From the NCBI GenBank assembly GCA_021831025.1, contig JAKBNN010000082.1:1-38799 (forward strand): a stretch of DNA of 38,799 nucleotides, read 5' to 3'. Every line of letters begins with the position of its first letter. Position 1 is the first letter of the stretch. Origin of the DNA: a bacterium (lineage in GTDB: Bacteria; SZUA-79; Acidulodesulfobacterales; Acidulodesulfobacteraceae). Below are positions 23,172 through 30,474 of the stretch, one piece after another. Below the pieces are notes generated by a model. That model was not told the origin of the DNA and did no database searches. It saw only the letters and a list, made by a program, of their open reading frames with translations. The translations under genes were made by a program, and so were the position numbers.

Positions 23172-23789
23172 TTACAAATCTGAAGCAAATATATCTATTT
23201 CTTCGGCAACGCTTTGAGGCGATAAGCCGTCCGTATAAATTATAATATCGGCTTTTTTATAAAATCTTTCCCTTTCGTCAAGTTTATTTTTAATATCCTT
23301 TTCGCTAAAACCGTTTATTCCTAAAACCGGACGGTTCTTTTCCGCCCCGATTCTTTGATATATCGTTTTGCTGCCTGCTTTAAGGTATATAACATAGCCT
23401 AATGTTTTTAGCATTTCCATATTGTTTTTATAAACCGGCATTCCCCCTCCCGTGGAGATTACCCTGTACTTATCTTCCCCGTTTATAATTAAATTACCGG
23501 ATTTTAAAAAAAAGGGGTCTGATTTCAAATCAGACCCCTTTTTTTCTTCTTTTAAGAAACTTAAAATATTATTTTTGTTTTTTTTGAAATCCTTTAAAAT
23601 TTTATTTTCGGCGTCCCTGAAATAAGCCTCGCCTTTTTGCTTAAATATTTCATTAATCGTCATGCCCTCGCGGCTTTCCGTAATATAATCTAGGTCAATA
23701 AAGTTATACCCCCTTTTTTCAGCCAAAATCCTCCCGACTTCCGTTTTTCCAGCCCCCATAAATCCGATAAGCACAATATTGGTTTTCAT
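23172..23789 (-). CDS. aroK: Shikimate kinase carrying an in-frame palindromic insert
   Basis: AroK phosphorylates shikimate at the 3-hydroxyl. Family features: Walker A GFMGAGKTEVG (9-19), DLDYITESREG (33-42), EAYFRDAENKIL (54-65), STGGGMPVY (112-120) and the adenine-side KNRPVLG. At 205 aa it is about 30 residues longer than usual. The excess lies between residues 66 and 110, where relatives have about 17 residues before the GGG motif. In it, residues 82-95 (EEKKGSDLKSDPFF) are translated from a perfect 39-base palindrome. The insert falls in a surface loop before the substrate-binding glycines, so the enzyme is probably still active. It lies 17 bases after aroC. Confidence 0.95.
   Translation of the reverse strand: MKTNIVLIGFMGAGKTEVGRILAEKRGYNFIDLDYITESREGMTINEIFKQKGEAYFRDAENKILKDFKKNKNNILSFLKEEKKGSDLKSDPFFLKSGNLIINGEDKYRVISTGGGMPVYKNNMEMLKTLGYVIYLKAGSKTIYQRIGAEKNRPVLGINGFSEKDIKNKLDERERFYKKADIIIYTDGLSPQSVAEEIDIFASDL
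23507..23545. repeat. Palindromic element inserted in aroK
   Basis: Perfect 19-base arms: seven A then GGGGTCTGATTT (23507-23525), a single C, and the exact complement (23527-23545). On the coding strand it reads KKGSDLKSDPFF in frame. The same palindrome recurs at 26069, 32028, and in altered form in aroC and folE2. Confidence 0.93.
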
Positions 23790-23806
23790 TTTGAAATATG
23801 TCAGAT

Positions 23807-25033
23807 TTATTTTATTCCTTTAATATACCCTTCGTAATTTCTTTTAATCTCGTCTAAGCTGTCTCCGCCGAACTTTTTTAGGAAGAAATAGCAGATAGAA
23901 AAGGCAAGCGCCGATTCGACGACTATCGATGCCGCCGGAACGGCGCAAATATCAGACCTTTCAAGAAACGCCTTTTTGGCTTCGCCCGTTTTTAAATCGA
24001 CCGTGTCAAGATACGGCTTCATAAGCGTAGGAATAGGCTTCATTGCGCATCTGACGCTGATAATCCCGCCGTTAGACATTCCGCCCTCTATGCCGCCGGC
24101 ATTGTCGGTCTTTCTATAAAAACCCCCGGCCTCGCCTTTGCCTTTGGCGAAATCAGGCCCTTTTTTTCCGTAATAAATAGAATCATGATATTCCGAACCC
24201 TTTACAAAAGCCGACTTAACGCCCGAACCTATTTCCACGCTTTTAATCGCCTGAATACTCATTAAAGACATTGCAATATGACCGTCTAATTTTTCATCCC
24301 ATTGGGTAAAACTCCCCAGACCTATCGGAAGATTTTTTACCTGCGCGACAATCAAACCGCCCACGGTATCCCCCTCTGTTTTCATCTTATCGATTAATGC
24401 TTTTGCCCTGCTTTCCAAATCGGGATAAGGCATCCTAAGTTCAGAATTGTTAATATTTTTAACAATTTCGTCGTCGAAAAGGTCGATAGCGTCGAAGAAA
24501 AAGGTGTCAAAATTGAAATCAGACCCCTTTTTAGAACCGACACCGCCAATACTAAGCACCGCCGAAGTAAACTCGATAGAGAAATTTTTTAAAAGTATCT
24601 GGTAAATCGCCCCCGCCGCAACCCTCGACGCCGTTTCCCTTGCACTCGAACGTTCAAGGACATCGCGTATATCGTCTAATCCGAATTTTATCGAACCTGC
24701 AAAATCGGCATGCCCGGGTCTCGGAATATGGATTTTGGTTTCTTCGGGAACAGGCTTAAATACATCCATTCTATCCCGCCAGTTTTCGTAATCTTTGTTT
24801 TTGATGAAAAAAGATACGGGCGAGCCGGTCGTTAAACCGCCCCTGACGCCGGATAAAAATTCGATTTTATCGGTTTCTATTTTCTGCCTTGCGCCCCTGC
24901 CGTAGCCCGATTGCCGTAAGGCTAACTTTTCATCGATAAAATCCCCGTCTATTTTTACACCCGCCGGAAAGTTATCGATTATCGTAACAAGCCCCTTTCC
25001 GTGAGACTCGCCCGCCGTCAAAAATCTAAGCAT
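23807..25033 (-). CDS. aroC: Chorismate synthase with insert
   Basis: AroC makes chorismate from EPSP with reduced FMN, the last common step to aromatic compounds. Hallmarks: RFLTAGESHGKGLVTIIDNFPAG (FMN site His), RQSGYGRGARQKIE, RPGHADFAGSIKFG, DIRDVLERSSARETASRVAAGAI, and FVKGSEYHDSIYYGKKG followed by GGIEGGMSNG. At 408 aa it exceeds the common 350-390. Part of the excess is at residues 167-179, where a decayed copy of the palindromic element encodes KKGSDFNFDTFF, between SIGGVGS and the conserved MPYPDLESRAKALIDK. The ATG has a GGAGG site eight bases upstream. It follows folE2 by 21 bases. Confidence 0.97.
   Translation of the reverse strand: MLRFLTAGESHGKGLVTIIDNFPAGVKIDGDFIDEKLALRQSGYGRGARQKIETDKIEFLSGVRGGLTTGSPVSFFIKNKDYENWRDRMDVFKPVPEETKIHIPRPGHADFAGSIKFGLDDIRDVLERSSARETASRVAAGAIYQILLKNFSIEFTSAVLSIGGVGSKKGSDFNFDTFFFDAIDLFDDEIVKNINNSELRMPYPDLESRAKALIDKMKTEGDTVGGLIVAQVKNLPIGLGSFTQWDEKLDGHIAMSLMSIQAIKSVEIGSGVKSAFVKGSEYHDSIYYGKKGPDFAKGKGEAGGFYRKTDNAGGIEGGMSNGGIISVRCAMKPIPTLMKPYLDTVDLKTGEAKKAFLERSDICAVPAASIVVESALAFSICYFFLKKFGGDSLDEIKRNYEGYIKGIK
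24498..24532. repeat. Decayed palindromic element inserted in aroC
   Basis: Right arm 24516-24532 (AAATCAGACCCCTTTTT) is identical to the consensus. The left arm 24498-24514 (AAAAAGGTGTCAAAATT) differs at 4 of 17 positions. It is read on the minus strand in the same frame as the aroK copy, giving KKGSDFNFDTFF. Confidence 0.82.
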
Positions 25034-25054
25034 TTCTGTTTGCCTCCAAATATG

Positions 25055-25897
25055 TCATCCCTCTATCATCGCGTAAGCGTTATGATTATGAATACTTTCA
25101 AAGTTTTCCGCCTCGACTCTGAACCATTTAATATTTTTATTTTTCTTCAGTATTCCCGCCACGCACCTGACCACATCCTCGACAAACCTCGGATTTTCAT
25201 AAGCATGTTCCGTCAGATACCTTTCGTCCGACCTTTTTAAAAGCGAATATATCGGAGAACTTGCGCATGATTCCACATCTTCTATTATATCTTCAAACCA
25301 TATCAATTTGCTAAATTCGACGGAAACCGAAACGACGCCCCTCTGGTTATGCGCCCCGTATTTCGATATTTCCTTAGAACATGGACACAGGGTATTAATA
25401 GGCACCTTAACGCCGATTTTAATAATGCTTTCTTCACTTTCCTCAATACCCGCAGAAAAGATGTCAGATTTTAAATCTGACACCTTTTCTAATTTATCAT
25501 TCCGCACTTTATTTTTTATCGCGCCGTTATAATAACAAACATACTCCATTAAGCTTTTTTTTCTGCTGACCGGCGCCGCTTTTTCGATAAAATAAGGGAA
25601 TTCCATTTCAACCGAAGCGGAATTCGCATTTAAAACATGCTTGATTTTTCTTAAAATATCCGGAAATTTGACGATGCTTATCTCCCCCCTGTACTCGTTT
25701 AAAACCTCGAGAAAGCGGCTCATATGGGTGCCTTTAAAGTAATGGGGAAGATCAACATACATATTTATATGGGCTATGGTATGCTGAAGGGATTTTTTTT
25801 TATCGAGAACGGCAATCGGATAACTGAGGTTTTTTATGCCGACTTTGTCTATGGCTATTCCTCTTTTATCCTTTGAATTTTGAACGTCTTTCAGCAT
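25055..25897 (-). CDS. folE2: GTP cyclohydrolase FolE2 (type IB) with insert
   Basis: FolE2 converts GTP to dihydroneopterin triphosphate for folate and queuosine-type pathways using metals other than zinc, replacing FolE. The 280-aa protein shows MYVDLPHYFKGTHMSRF (metal-binding region near the N-terminal third), NTLCPCSKEISKYGAHNQRGVVSVSVE with the catalytic Cys, and the C-terminal VRCVAGILKKNKNIKWFRVEAENFESIHNHNAYA. A segment of about 25 extra residues precedes the CPCSKEIS motif. In it, residues 136-148 (EKVSDLKSDIFS) derive from a near-perfect palindrome. It is the first gene of the folE2-aroC-aroK-aroB group. Confidence 0.95.
   Translation of the reverse strand: MLKDVQNSKDKRGIAIDKVGIKNLSYPIAVLDKKKSLQHTIAHINMYVDLPHYFKGTHMSRFLEVLNEYRGEISIVKFPDILRKIKHVLNANSASVEMEFPYFIEKAAPVSRKKSLMEYVCYYNGAIKNKVRNDKLEKVSDLKSDIFSAGIEESEESIIKIGVKVPINTLCPCSKEISKYGAHNQRGVVSVSVEFSKLIWFEDIIEDVESCASSPIYSLLKRSDERYLTEHAYENPRFVEDVVRCVAGILKKNKNIKWFRVEAENFESIHNHNAYAMIEG
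25454..25490. repeat. Variant palindromic element inserted in folE2
   Basis: Arms AGAAAAGATGTCAGATTT (25454-25471) and AAATCTGACACCTTTTCT (25473-25490) pair at 17 of 18 positions around a single T. Relative to the aroK copy several bases have changed on both arms in complementary fashion (for example GGTCTGA to TGTCAGA). The coding strand gives EKVSDLKSDIF, the same frame and nearly the same peptide. Confidence 0.88.
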
Positions 25898-25979
25898 TGC
25901 TATATTTTAGCAAAAAAACATCATTTTTAGCAACCGCAATATTATCCCCCAAATTTGCCGATAGAAAATTTATTATATA

Positions 25980-26062
25980 GATTCCCGCTTACGCGGGAAT
26001 GACAATATGAGGTTTTAACGTTTCACCCAACGGGTGTCATTCCGAAGGAAGCAGGAATCCAG
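25980..26062. repeat. Paired GGGAATGAC/GTCATTCC repeat (REP-like doublet)
   Basis: An inverted pair. GATTCCCGC-TTAC-GCGGGAATGAC (25980-26003) is followed after about 30 bases, including TTTCACCCAACGGGTGTC, by GTCATTCC...GGAATCCAG (26036-26062). The same doublet with the same TCACCCAACG spacer recurs at 37924-38010. It is intergenic, between folE2 and pilQ. Confidence 0.8.
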
Positions 26063-26068
26063 AAATAG

Positions 26069-26105
26069 AAAAAAGGGGTCTGATTTGAAATCAGACCCCT
26101 TTTTT
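26069..26105. terminator. Perfect palindromic element acting as pilQ terminator
   Basis: Arms of 18 bases: six A plus GGGGTCTGATTT (26069-26086), a central G, and the complement ending in six T (26088-26105). It stands 33 bases beyond the pilQ stop. In either direction a strong stem is followed by a U-run, so it should terminate the pil transcript. It belongs to the same family as the copies inside aroK, aroC and folE2. Confidence 0.85.
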
Positions 26106-26137
26106 TACTTTTTTACAACATTCTTTTTAAGAAATAA

Positions 26138-27493
26138 TCAGCTCTTTATAATTCTTGGAGTAATAAATATCAATAATTCATCTTTGGAATAGCTTATGCT
26201 TCGAGATTTAAAGAGCCAGCCCAGAAGAGGGATGCTCATAAGTCCCGGAATTCCGCCATTAGAGACAGTTTTGCTCATCCCGTAAACTCCGCCTATAACG
26301 ACCGTCTGTCCGTTTTTAATTATCACGTTAGATGTAATATTTTCGGTATTTTGGGAAATAACGGCACCGGTAACGTCTTTCGGCGGCGGAATTACACTAC
26401 TGTTACTAGCATTTATCATTAACTTAACCATACCGTTAGCCATTATATGAGGGGTAACATTCAGGGAAATAGGCACGGTAATAGTTTGCATAGTTCCTAT
26501 ACCTCCGGGTGTGGTCGCAGGAATCATAAAGCTCGAAGATATGATCTTGTTCATGGTTGCAGCCTGATTATTAAGAACTACTACTTTAGGCGAAGCAATG
26601 GTTTTTGCTTTAGACAAGCTTTCGAGCGCTTGAAGCGTCGCGTATATATTGGCATAAGAGTTTACTATTCCAACGGTGAACGTCCCCGGGCCGGAAGGCG
26701 CTGCGGTAGTTTCGCCGGTGAAATAATTCGGCGATACCGCGGCGTTTGAAGAAAACGGCGGCGGGCCGTAATAGCTTCCGTTCCAGCTAATCCCCAAGTC
26801 GTTAGAATAACTTCTACTAACCTCCACCATTTTGGCAATAATCATAACCTCAGGGGTTCTTTTATCGAGCATTTTCACTAATCTTACGGCTTTCGCCACA
26901 TGATTCGGAATATCCGTAATAAGCAAAGAATGGAGAGATTTATCGTAAATAACCTTGCCCTGCGAACTTAAAACCGATTTTACTTTGGATATAAGCCCTG
27001 TAGCCGAAACATAATTAACCGGAACGAGCCTTGTAATCTTATGCTCCGAAATCGCTCTGGCATTTTTTTCCGCGGAAACGACCGATGCTATCGTCCCGGA
27101 CGCGTTTATATAATAAATCCCATCCTTTTTAACCATTCCAAGCCCGTACGCTTCCATTATAACCGACAATATATCTTTAAGCGGAACATTGCGCATTTTC
27201 ATGGTTACGGTTCCTTTGACATCGGAACCGATTAAAACATTCATATTCGAAACCTTTGCTATCATTCTAATTACATCTACAATGCTTGCGTTTTGAAAAT
27301 CAAAACTAACCCTCATGTTCGAGGGGTCGACAAAAAACTTTTTAACCGTTTGATGATTATTAGGATTATTGCCGCCCGAACTTGCAAAAGAGTCAGCCTG
27401 AGAAAATATAACAAAAACCAAAAACAGCGATGCTATAAATATTAATTTAAAGCCAATTTTACCGAGTTTGCTTTGAAACTTTAATTTTTTCAT
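26138..27493 (-). CDS. pilQ: Type IV pilus secretin PilQ (short form)
   Basis: PilQ forms the outer-membrane channel through which the pilus exits. The 451-aa precursor has a signal peptide (residues 1-37), one secretin/TonB short N-domain (MRVSFDFQNASIVDVIRMIAKVSNMNVLIG, about 58-120), an N1-type domain (RLVPVNYVSATGLISKVKSVLS) and the secretin beta domain ending with VVIGGVYGMSKTVSNGGIPGLMSIPLLGWLFKS and KDELLIFITPRII. It lacks the AMIN peptidoglycan-binding domains of typical 600-750-aa PilQ. It is the last gene of pilMNOPQ, followed by a strong palindromic terminator. Confidence 0.93.
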   Translation of the reverse strand: MKKLKFQSKLGKIGFKLIFIASLFLVFVIFSQADSFASSGGNNPNNHQTVKKFFVDPSNMRVSFDFQNASIVDVIRMIAKVSNMNVLIGSDVKGTVTMKMRNVPLKDILSVIMEAYGLGMVKKDGIYYINASGTIASVVSAEKNARAISEHKITRLVPVNYVSATGLISKVKSVLSSQGKVIYDKSLHSLLITDIPNHVAKAVRLVKMLDKRTPEVMIIAKMVEVSRSYSNDLGISWNGSYYGPPPFSSNAAVSPNYFTGETTAAPSGPGTFTVGIVNSYANIYATLQALESLSKAKTIASPKVVVLNNQAATMNKIISSSFMIPATTPGGIGTMQTITVPISLNVTPHIMANGMVKLMINASNSSVIPPPKDVTGAVISQNTENITSNVIIKNGQTVVIGGVYGMSKTVSNGGIPGLMSIPLLGWLFKSRSISYSKDELLIFITPRIIKS

Positions 27494-27508
27494 CTTAATT
27501 GCCCTCTT

Positions 27509-27949
27509 TTATCTCATTTTCATAACAACATTGACGGCGCGCATTTGCCCTAAAGCGTTATATGTATTTTCGACTAAGTTTATCGTATTGTCGTTAATGG
27601 ATGCGATCCTTGCCCTGCCAACCCCTATAATCGAACCGACCGTAACTATGTAAGACCTGTTACCTGGTGTCTGAATCATCGCAAAATATTTCCCCCTTCT
27701 TTCCATTATCCCGACTATTTTTAAAGACGACAGGCTGTATTGAAGCAGCGGTATTTCCCCGACCTTAAATGAAACGGACGGTTTTTTTGTATTATATAAA
27801 AATGTTTGAAACGGATTCCTTTTTAAAAAATAAGGATATACTAATGAGTTTTGATGTTTTTTAGCCTGCGGTTTTGTAAAGCCTGCCGACAAAGAAGGCA
27901 AAGCTAAAATGACGGCAAGCGATATTAATATTAAAACGGCTCTTTTCAT
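27509..27949 (-). CDS. pilP: Type IV pilus assembly protein PilP
   Basis: PilP links the inner-membrane PilN/PilO complex to the secretin. The 146-aa protein has an N-terminal hydrophobic signal (1-22) and a C-terminal beta domain with IPLLQYSLSSLKIVGIMERRGKYFAMIQTPGNRSYIVTVGSIIGV (starting about residue 67), the typical PilP fold sequence. The usual lipobox cysteine is not evident (the signal region ends SLSAGF), so it may be periplasmic or signal-anchored instead of a lipoprotein. Its start overlaps the pilO stop by four bases and it lies just upstream of pilQ. Confidence 0.9.
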   Translation of the reverse strand: MKRAVLILISLAVILALPSLSAGFTKPQAKKHQNSLVYPYFLKRNPFQTFLYNTKKPSVSFKVGEIPLLQYSLSSLKIVGIMERRGKYFAMIQTPGNRSYIVTVGSIIGVGRARIASINDNTINLVENTYNALGQMRAVNVVMKMR

Positions 27950-28557
27950 TTTTTAACGACGCCTCCCGCTTTTTTAACAAGTTTTTTTGGAGGAGTTCCT
28001 ATAAAAGAAAATGTAGTTCCCCTAAAACTGACGGAAACCTTTTGTCCTTTTGTGCCGTTCGATATGGAAACATCATGGACATCGACTATTCTTTCCATAG
28101 TAGCAAGCTTATAAAAAAATTTATAAACATTGTAAAATTTTCCGCTTATATTCATCGAAAAGGGGACTGCTTCATAAAAACCCCTGGCAACAACCTTGCC
28201 GGGTTTAAACATTTTTAAATTAAGACCGAGGATTTTTTCATAATTCGCAATTTTCATAAGAAGCCCCGGAATATCCTTTTTCGACGGAAGTTCTAAGACG
28301 AGGCTTGCAAACTCTTTGTTTAAAGCTTCGTATCGCTTCACCAAAACGGGATAGCTTCTAACCAAAGCTAAATCGGCATCATATTTTGCTTTAACCGTAT
28401 TTAAAACCCTTTTTTTTTGGCTTAAGCGCGTTTCTAACTTTGAGTAAGATAAAAAATAATAACCACCGATAATTATCAAAAATATCGCAACGCTCACAAT
28501 TAAGCCTATGCCTAAGTGTCCATTAAATTTAATATTACGCACTAATTTAGTATCCAT
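27946..28557 (-). CDS. pilO: Type IV pilus assembly protein PilO
   Basis: This 203-aa inner-membrane protein has a single transmembrane helix (about residues 15-34, LGIGLIVSVAIFLIIIGGYY), then a coiled coil (about 38-80) and a ferredoxin-like periplasmic domain (GLNLKMFKPGKVVARGFYEAVPFSMNISG... from about 112). It pairs with PilN to form the alignment subcomplex. It begins three bases after the pilN stop and overlaps pilP, so the genes are translationally linked. Confidence 0.9.
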   Translation of the reverse strand: MDTKLVRNIKFNGHLGIGLIVSVAIFLIIIGGYYFLSYSKLETRLSQKKRVLNTVKAKYDADLALVRSYPVLVKRYEALNKEFASLVLELPSKKDIPGLLMKIANYEKILGLNLKMFKPGKVVARGFYEAVPFSMNISGKFYNVYKFFYKLATMERIVDVHDVSISNGTKGQKVSVSFRGTTFSFIGTPPKKLVKKAGGVVKK

Positions 28558-28560
28558 AGA

Positions 28561-29145
28561 TTATTTATTGCTTACGGCACTTTTAATGTCCGGTTTATAA
28601 TTTGCGTTAAATGTTAAATTAAAATTTTGGAGTTTCAGTTCTTGTTTTTTGACCTCGGATGTCTGCAGCAGCGTCACATTATTAAAATAATCGGTTTTGT
28701 TTAAATTATCCATGAAGAGCGAAACAACCTGTCCGTCGAGGGCAATGCCGTTCACGCTTATATTGCCGTTAACCGATTTTAAAGAGTCGATCCACGCAAA
28801 TCTGGGAAGCGATGCCGATATATAATATATATAGCCTATTGGCCCGCTTTGCTCTTTTTTTAATGTTTTTATAATATTAATCTTTTGAAGAATATCGGCA
28901 AGCGATGCTTTAATGGCGTTAACCTTTTGAACCTTGGGAAGCAGAGCGGAGGTTTTGCCGTTATATACCTTAATATTATTATTGACCGTGTTAATCTTTG
29001 CCGTAATGGCTAAATTCATTGCCGCAGCGACAACGACGCCCGCTATAATCGGTATTATCACAAAGCTGCTTATGCTCTTTATGCTTTTCTTTTCGAGCTT
29101 AATTTTTAATTTTTTCGGCTTTTTATTTAAATTAATTTTCATCAT
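28561..29145 (-). CDS. pilN: Type IV pilus assembly protein PilN
   Basis: The 194-aa protein has the PilN layout: a short cytoplasmic N-terminus with INLNKKPKK (the INLLPWR-like region that docks into PilM, here diverged to a lysine-rich form), one membrane helix (about 26-50), a coiled coil, and a periplasmic domain with SLPRFAWIDSLKSVNGNISVNGIALDGQVVSLFMDNL, which is highly typical. It starts two bases after pilM and is followed by pilO. The departure from the standard PilM-binding motif is worth noting but does not change the assignment. Confidence 0.9.
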   Translation of the reverse strand: MMKINLNKKPKKLKIKLEKKSIKSISSFVIIPIIAGVVVAAAMNLAITAKINTVNNNIKVYNGKTSALLPKVQKVNAIKASLADILQKINIIKTLKKEQSGPIGYIYYISASLPRFAWIDSLKSVNGNISVNGIALDGQVVSLFMDNLNKTDYFNNVTLLQTSEVKKQELKLQNFNLTFNANYKPDIKSAVSNK

Positions 29146-29147
29146 CG

Positions 29148-30200
29148 TTATTCAAGCCCTCTTAATGCCAGCCCGACGGCAACGCCGAACAGATGGCTTC
29201 GGTTATCGGCTGATTCATCTTTAAAAAGAATACCCCTGAACGGATTTATAACCTCTACCGGAATATTTAGTTTGCCCTCTATATCGCCGGAAAGACCGGG
29301 TAATTTACTTGAGCCGCCCGTTAAATAAATCCTTTTAGGATATTGTCTGTCGTTATTCGCCGCAAAATAATCTACCGTCCTTTGAATTTCCGAGGTCACT
29401 CTGGATATTATCATATTGAGATAAACGGCGTAATTCGATTGAAAATTAATATTCCGATTGCCGATACCGCCGGTTTTTATATTTTCTGCGTCATTAAAAT
29501 CTATCTGAAATTTCTTGGCTATCTCCTCGGTAATATTCACTCCTCCGATAGGGATATCTCTTCTAAACAAATTAAAACCTTTTTTAATCACATGAACATT
29601 TGTTTCCGATGCGCCGACCCTCACAAGAGAAACAAGCTCGTCAAATTCTTCGGGATAGTTAAAATTAAACATATTTTCGACGGCTATGCAATCCACATCC
29701 ACCCTGAACGGATTCAAGCCGCACTCCTGAATGAGTTCGGTTTGATTATTAATTATGTCTTTTTTGCCTGCGACTATCATTATCATATTGTTGTTCGGTT
29801 CCGTTTGAGATTCTCCCAAAACGACATAGTCGTAAAAAACCTCGTTTATATCGTAAGTAATATACTGTTGCGCTTCGTAATATATCGACGAATCAAGCTC
29901 GTTCTCTTTCATTTTAGGCATTTCTATCGTCTTTATAATAACATGCTTGCACGGTACCGCTATAACGACATTTTTTTCTTTAATCCCAAGTCTCGAAAAC
30001 GAACTTTTTAAATAAGAGGCGACGGAAGCCTTATCGTTTATTACCCCGCCGCTGACGGCAGCGGCCGGTAAACCTATTACATCGAAATCCAAAACACTGT
30101 ATTTATGACCAGACTTCGAAAGCCTTAATATCTTAATCGAATCCGAACCTATATCAATTCCTACGCCGTTTTTTAAACCAAAGCTAAGTTTAAATGCCAT
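29148..30200 (-). CDS. pilM: Type IV pilus assembly ATPase-fold protein PilM
   Basis: PilM is a cytoplasmic actin/FtsA-like protein that binds ATP and the PilN tail. In its 350 aa I see the phosphate-1 motif VGIDIGSDSIKILRLSK (14-30), VVIAVPCKHVIIKTIEMPKM, a DVDCIAVENMFNF segment, FNLFRRDIPIGGVNITEEIAKKF and the phosphate-2 region YLTGGSSKLPGLSGDIEGKL. It is the first gene of the pilMNOPQ operon. A likely promoter lies about 140 bases upstream at 30342-30371. Confidence 0.95.
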   Translation of the reverse strand: MAFKLSFGLKNGVGIDIGSDSIKILRLSKSGHKYSVLDFDVIGLPAAAVSGGVINDKASVASYLKSSFSRLGIKEKNVVIAVPCKHVIIKTIEMPKMKENELDSSIYYEAQQYITYDINEVFYDYVVLGESQTEPNNNMIMIVAGKKDIINNQTELIQECGLNPFRVDVDCIAVENMFNFNYPEEFDELVSLVRVGASETNVHVIKKGFNLFRRDIPIGGVNITEEIAKKFQIDFNDAENIKTGGIGNRNINFQSNYAVYLNMIISRVTSEIQRTVDYFAANNDRQYPKRIYLTGGSSKLPGLSGDIEGKLNIPVEVINPFRGILFKDESADNRSHLFGVAVGLALRGLE

Positions 30201-30341
30201 ATAAGTTTATTACCCCTGTAATTTTAAGTCCCCGCTCCCCGTCCGTTTACTTACTTAATATTATATCGTCATTTTTTAATATTTCAATTAATTATCAATT
30301 AATTTTTATAACTATTTTAATGTAAATTATACTTAAATATA

Positions 30342-30371
30342 AAGATAAATCAAAACCGCTTTGATTGTCAA
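30342..30371 (-). promoter_or_regulatory. Sigma-70-type promoter for pilMNOPQ
   Basis: On the minus strand TTGACA (30366-30371) is followed after 18 bases by TATCTT (30342-30347). A second possible -10, TATAAT with TTGATT 16 bases upstream, overlaps just downstream. Either would transcribe toward pilM at 30200. The DNA is AT-rich, so the choice is tentative. Confidence 0.5.
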
Positions 30372-30430
30372 GTCTTTTTTTATTAATTTTTATTAAAAAT
30401 TTTAAATTTATTTTTTTATCGATTTTTTTA

Positions 30431-30460
30431 TTTCAATTTTGGCTTCAAAAATCGTATAAT
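30431..30460 (+). promoter_or_regulatory. Promoter of the glycosyltransferase gene
   Basis: Perfect -10 TATAAT (30455-30460) with a weak -35 TTTCAA (30431-30436) at 18 bases. The predicted start near 30467 leaves only about 8 bases before the ATG at 30475, and no ribosome-binding site is visible. Confidence 0.5.
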
Positions 30461-30474
30461 GTTTTCTAAAAATT

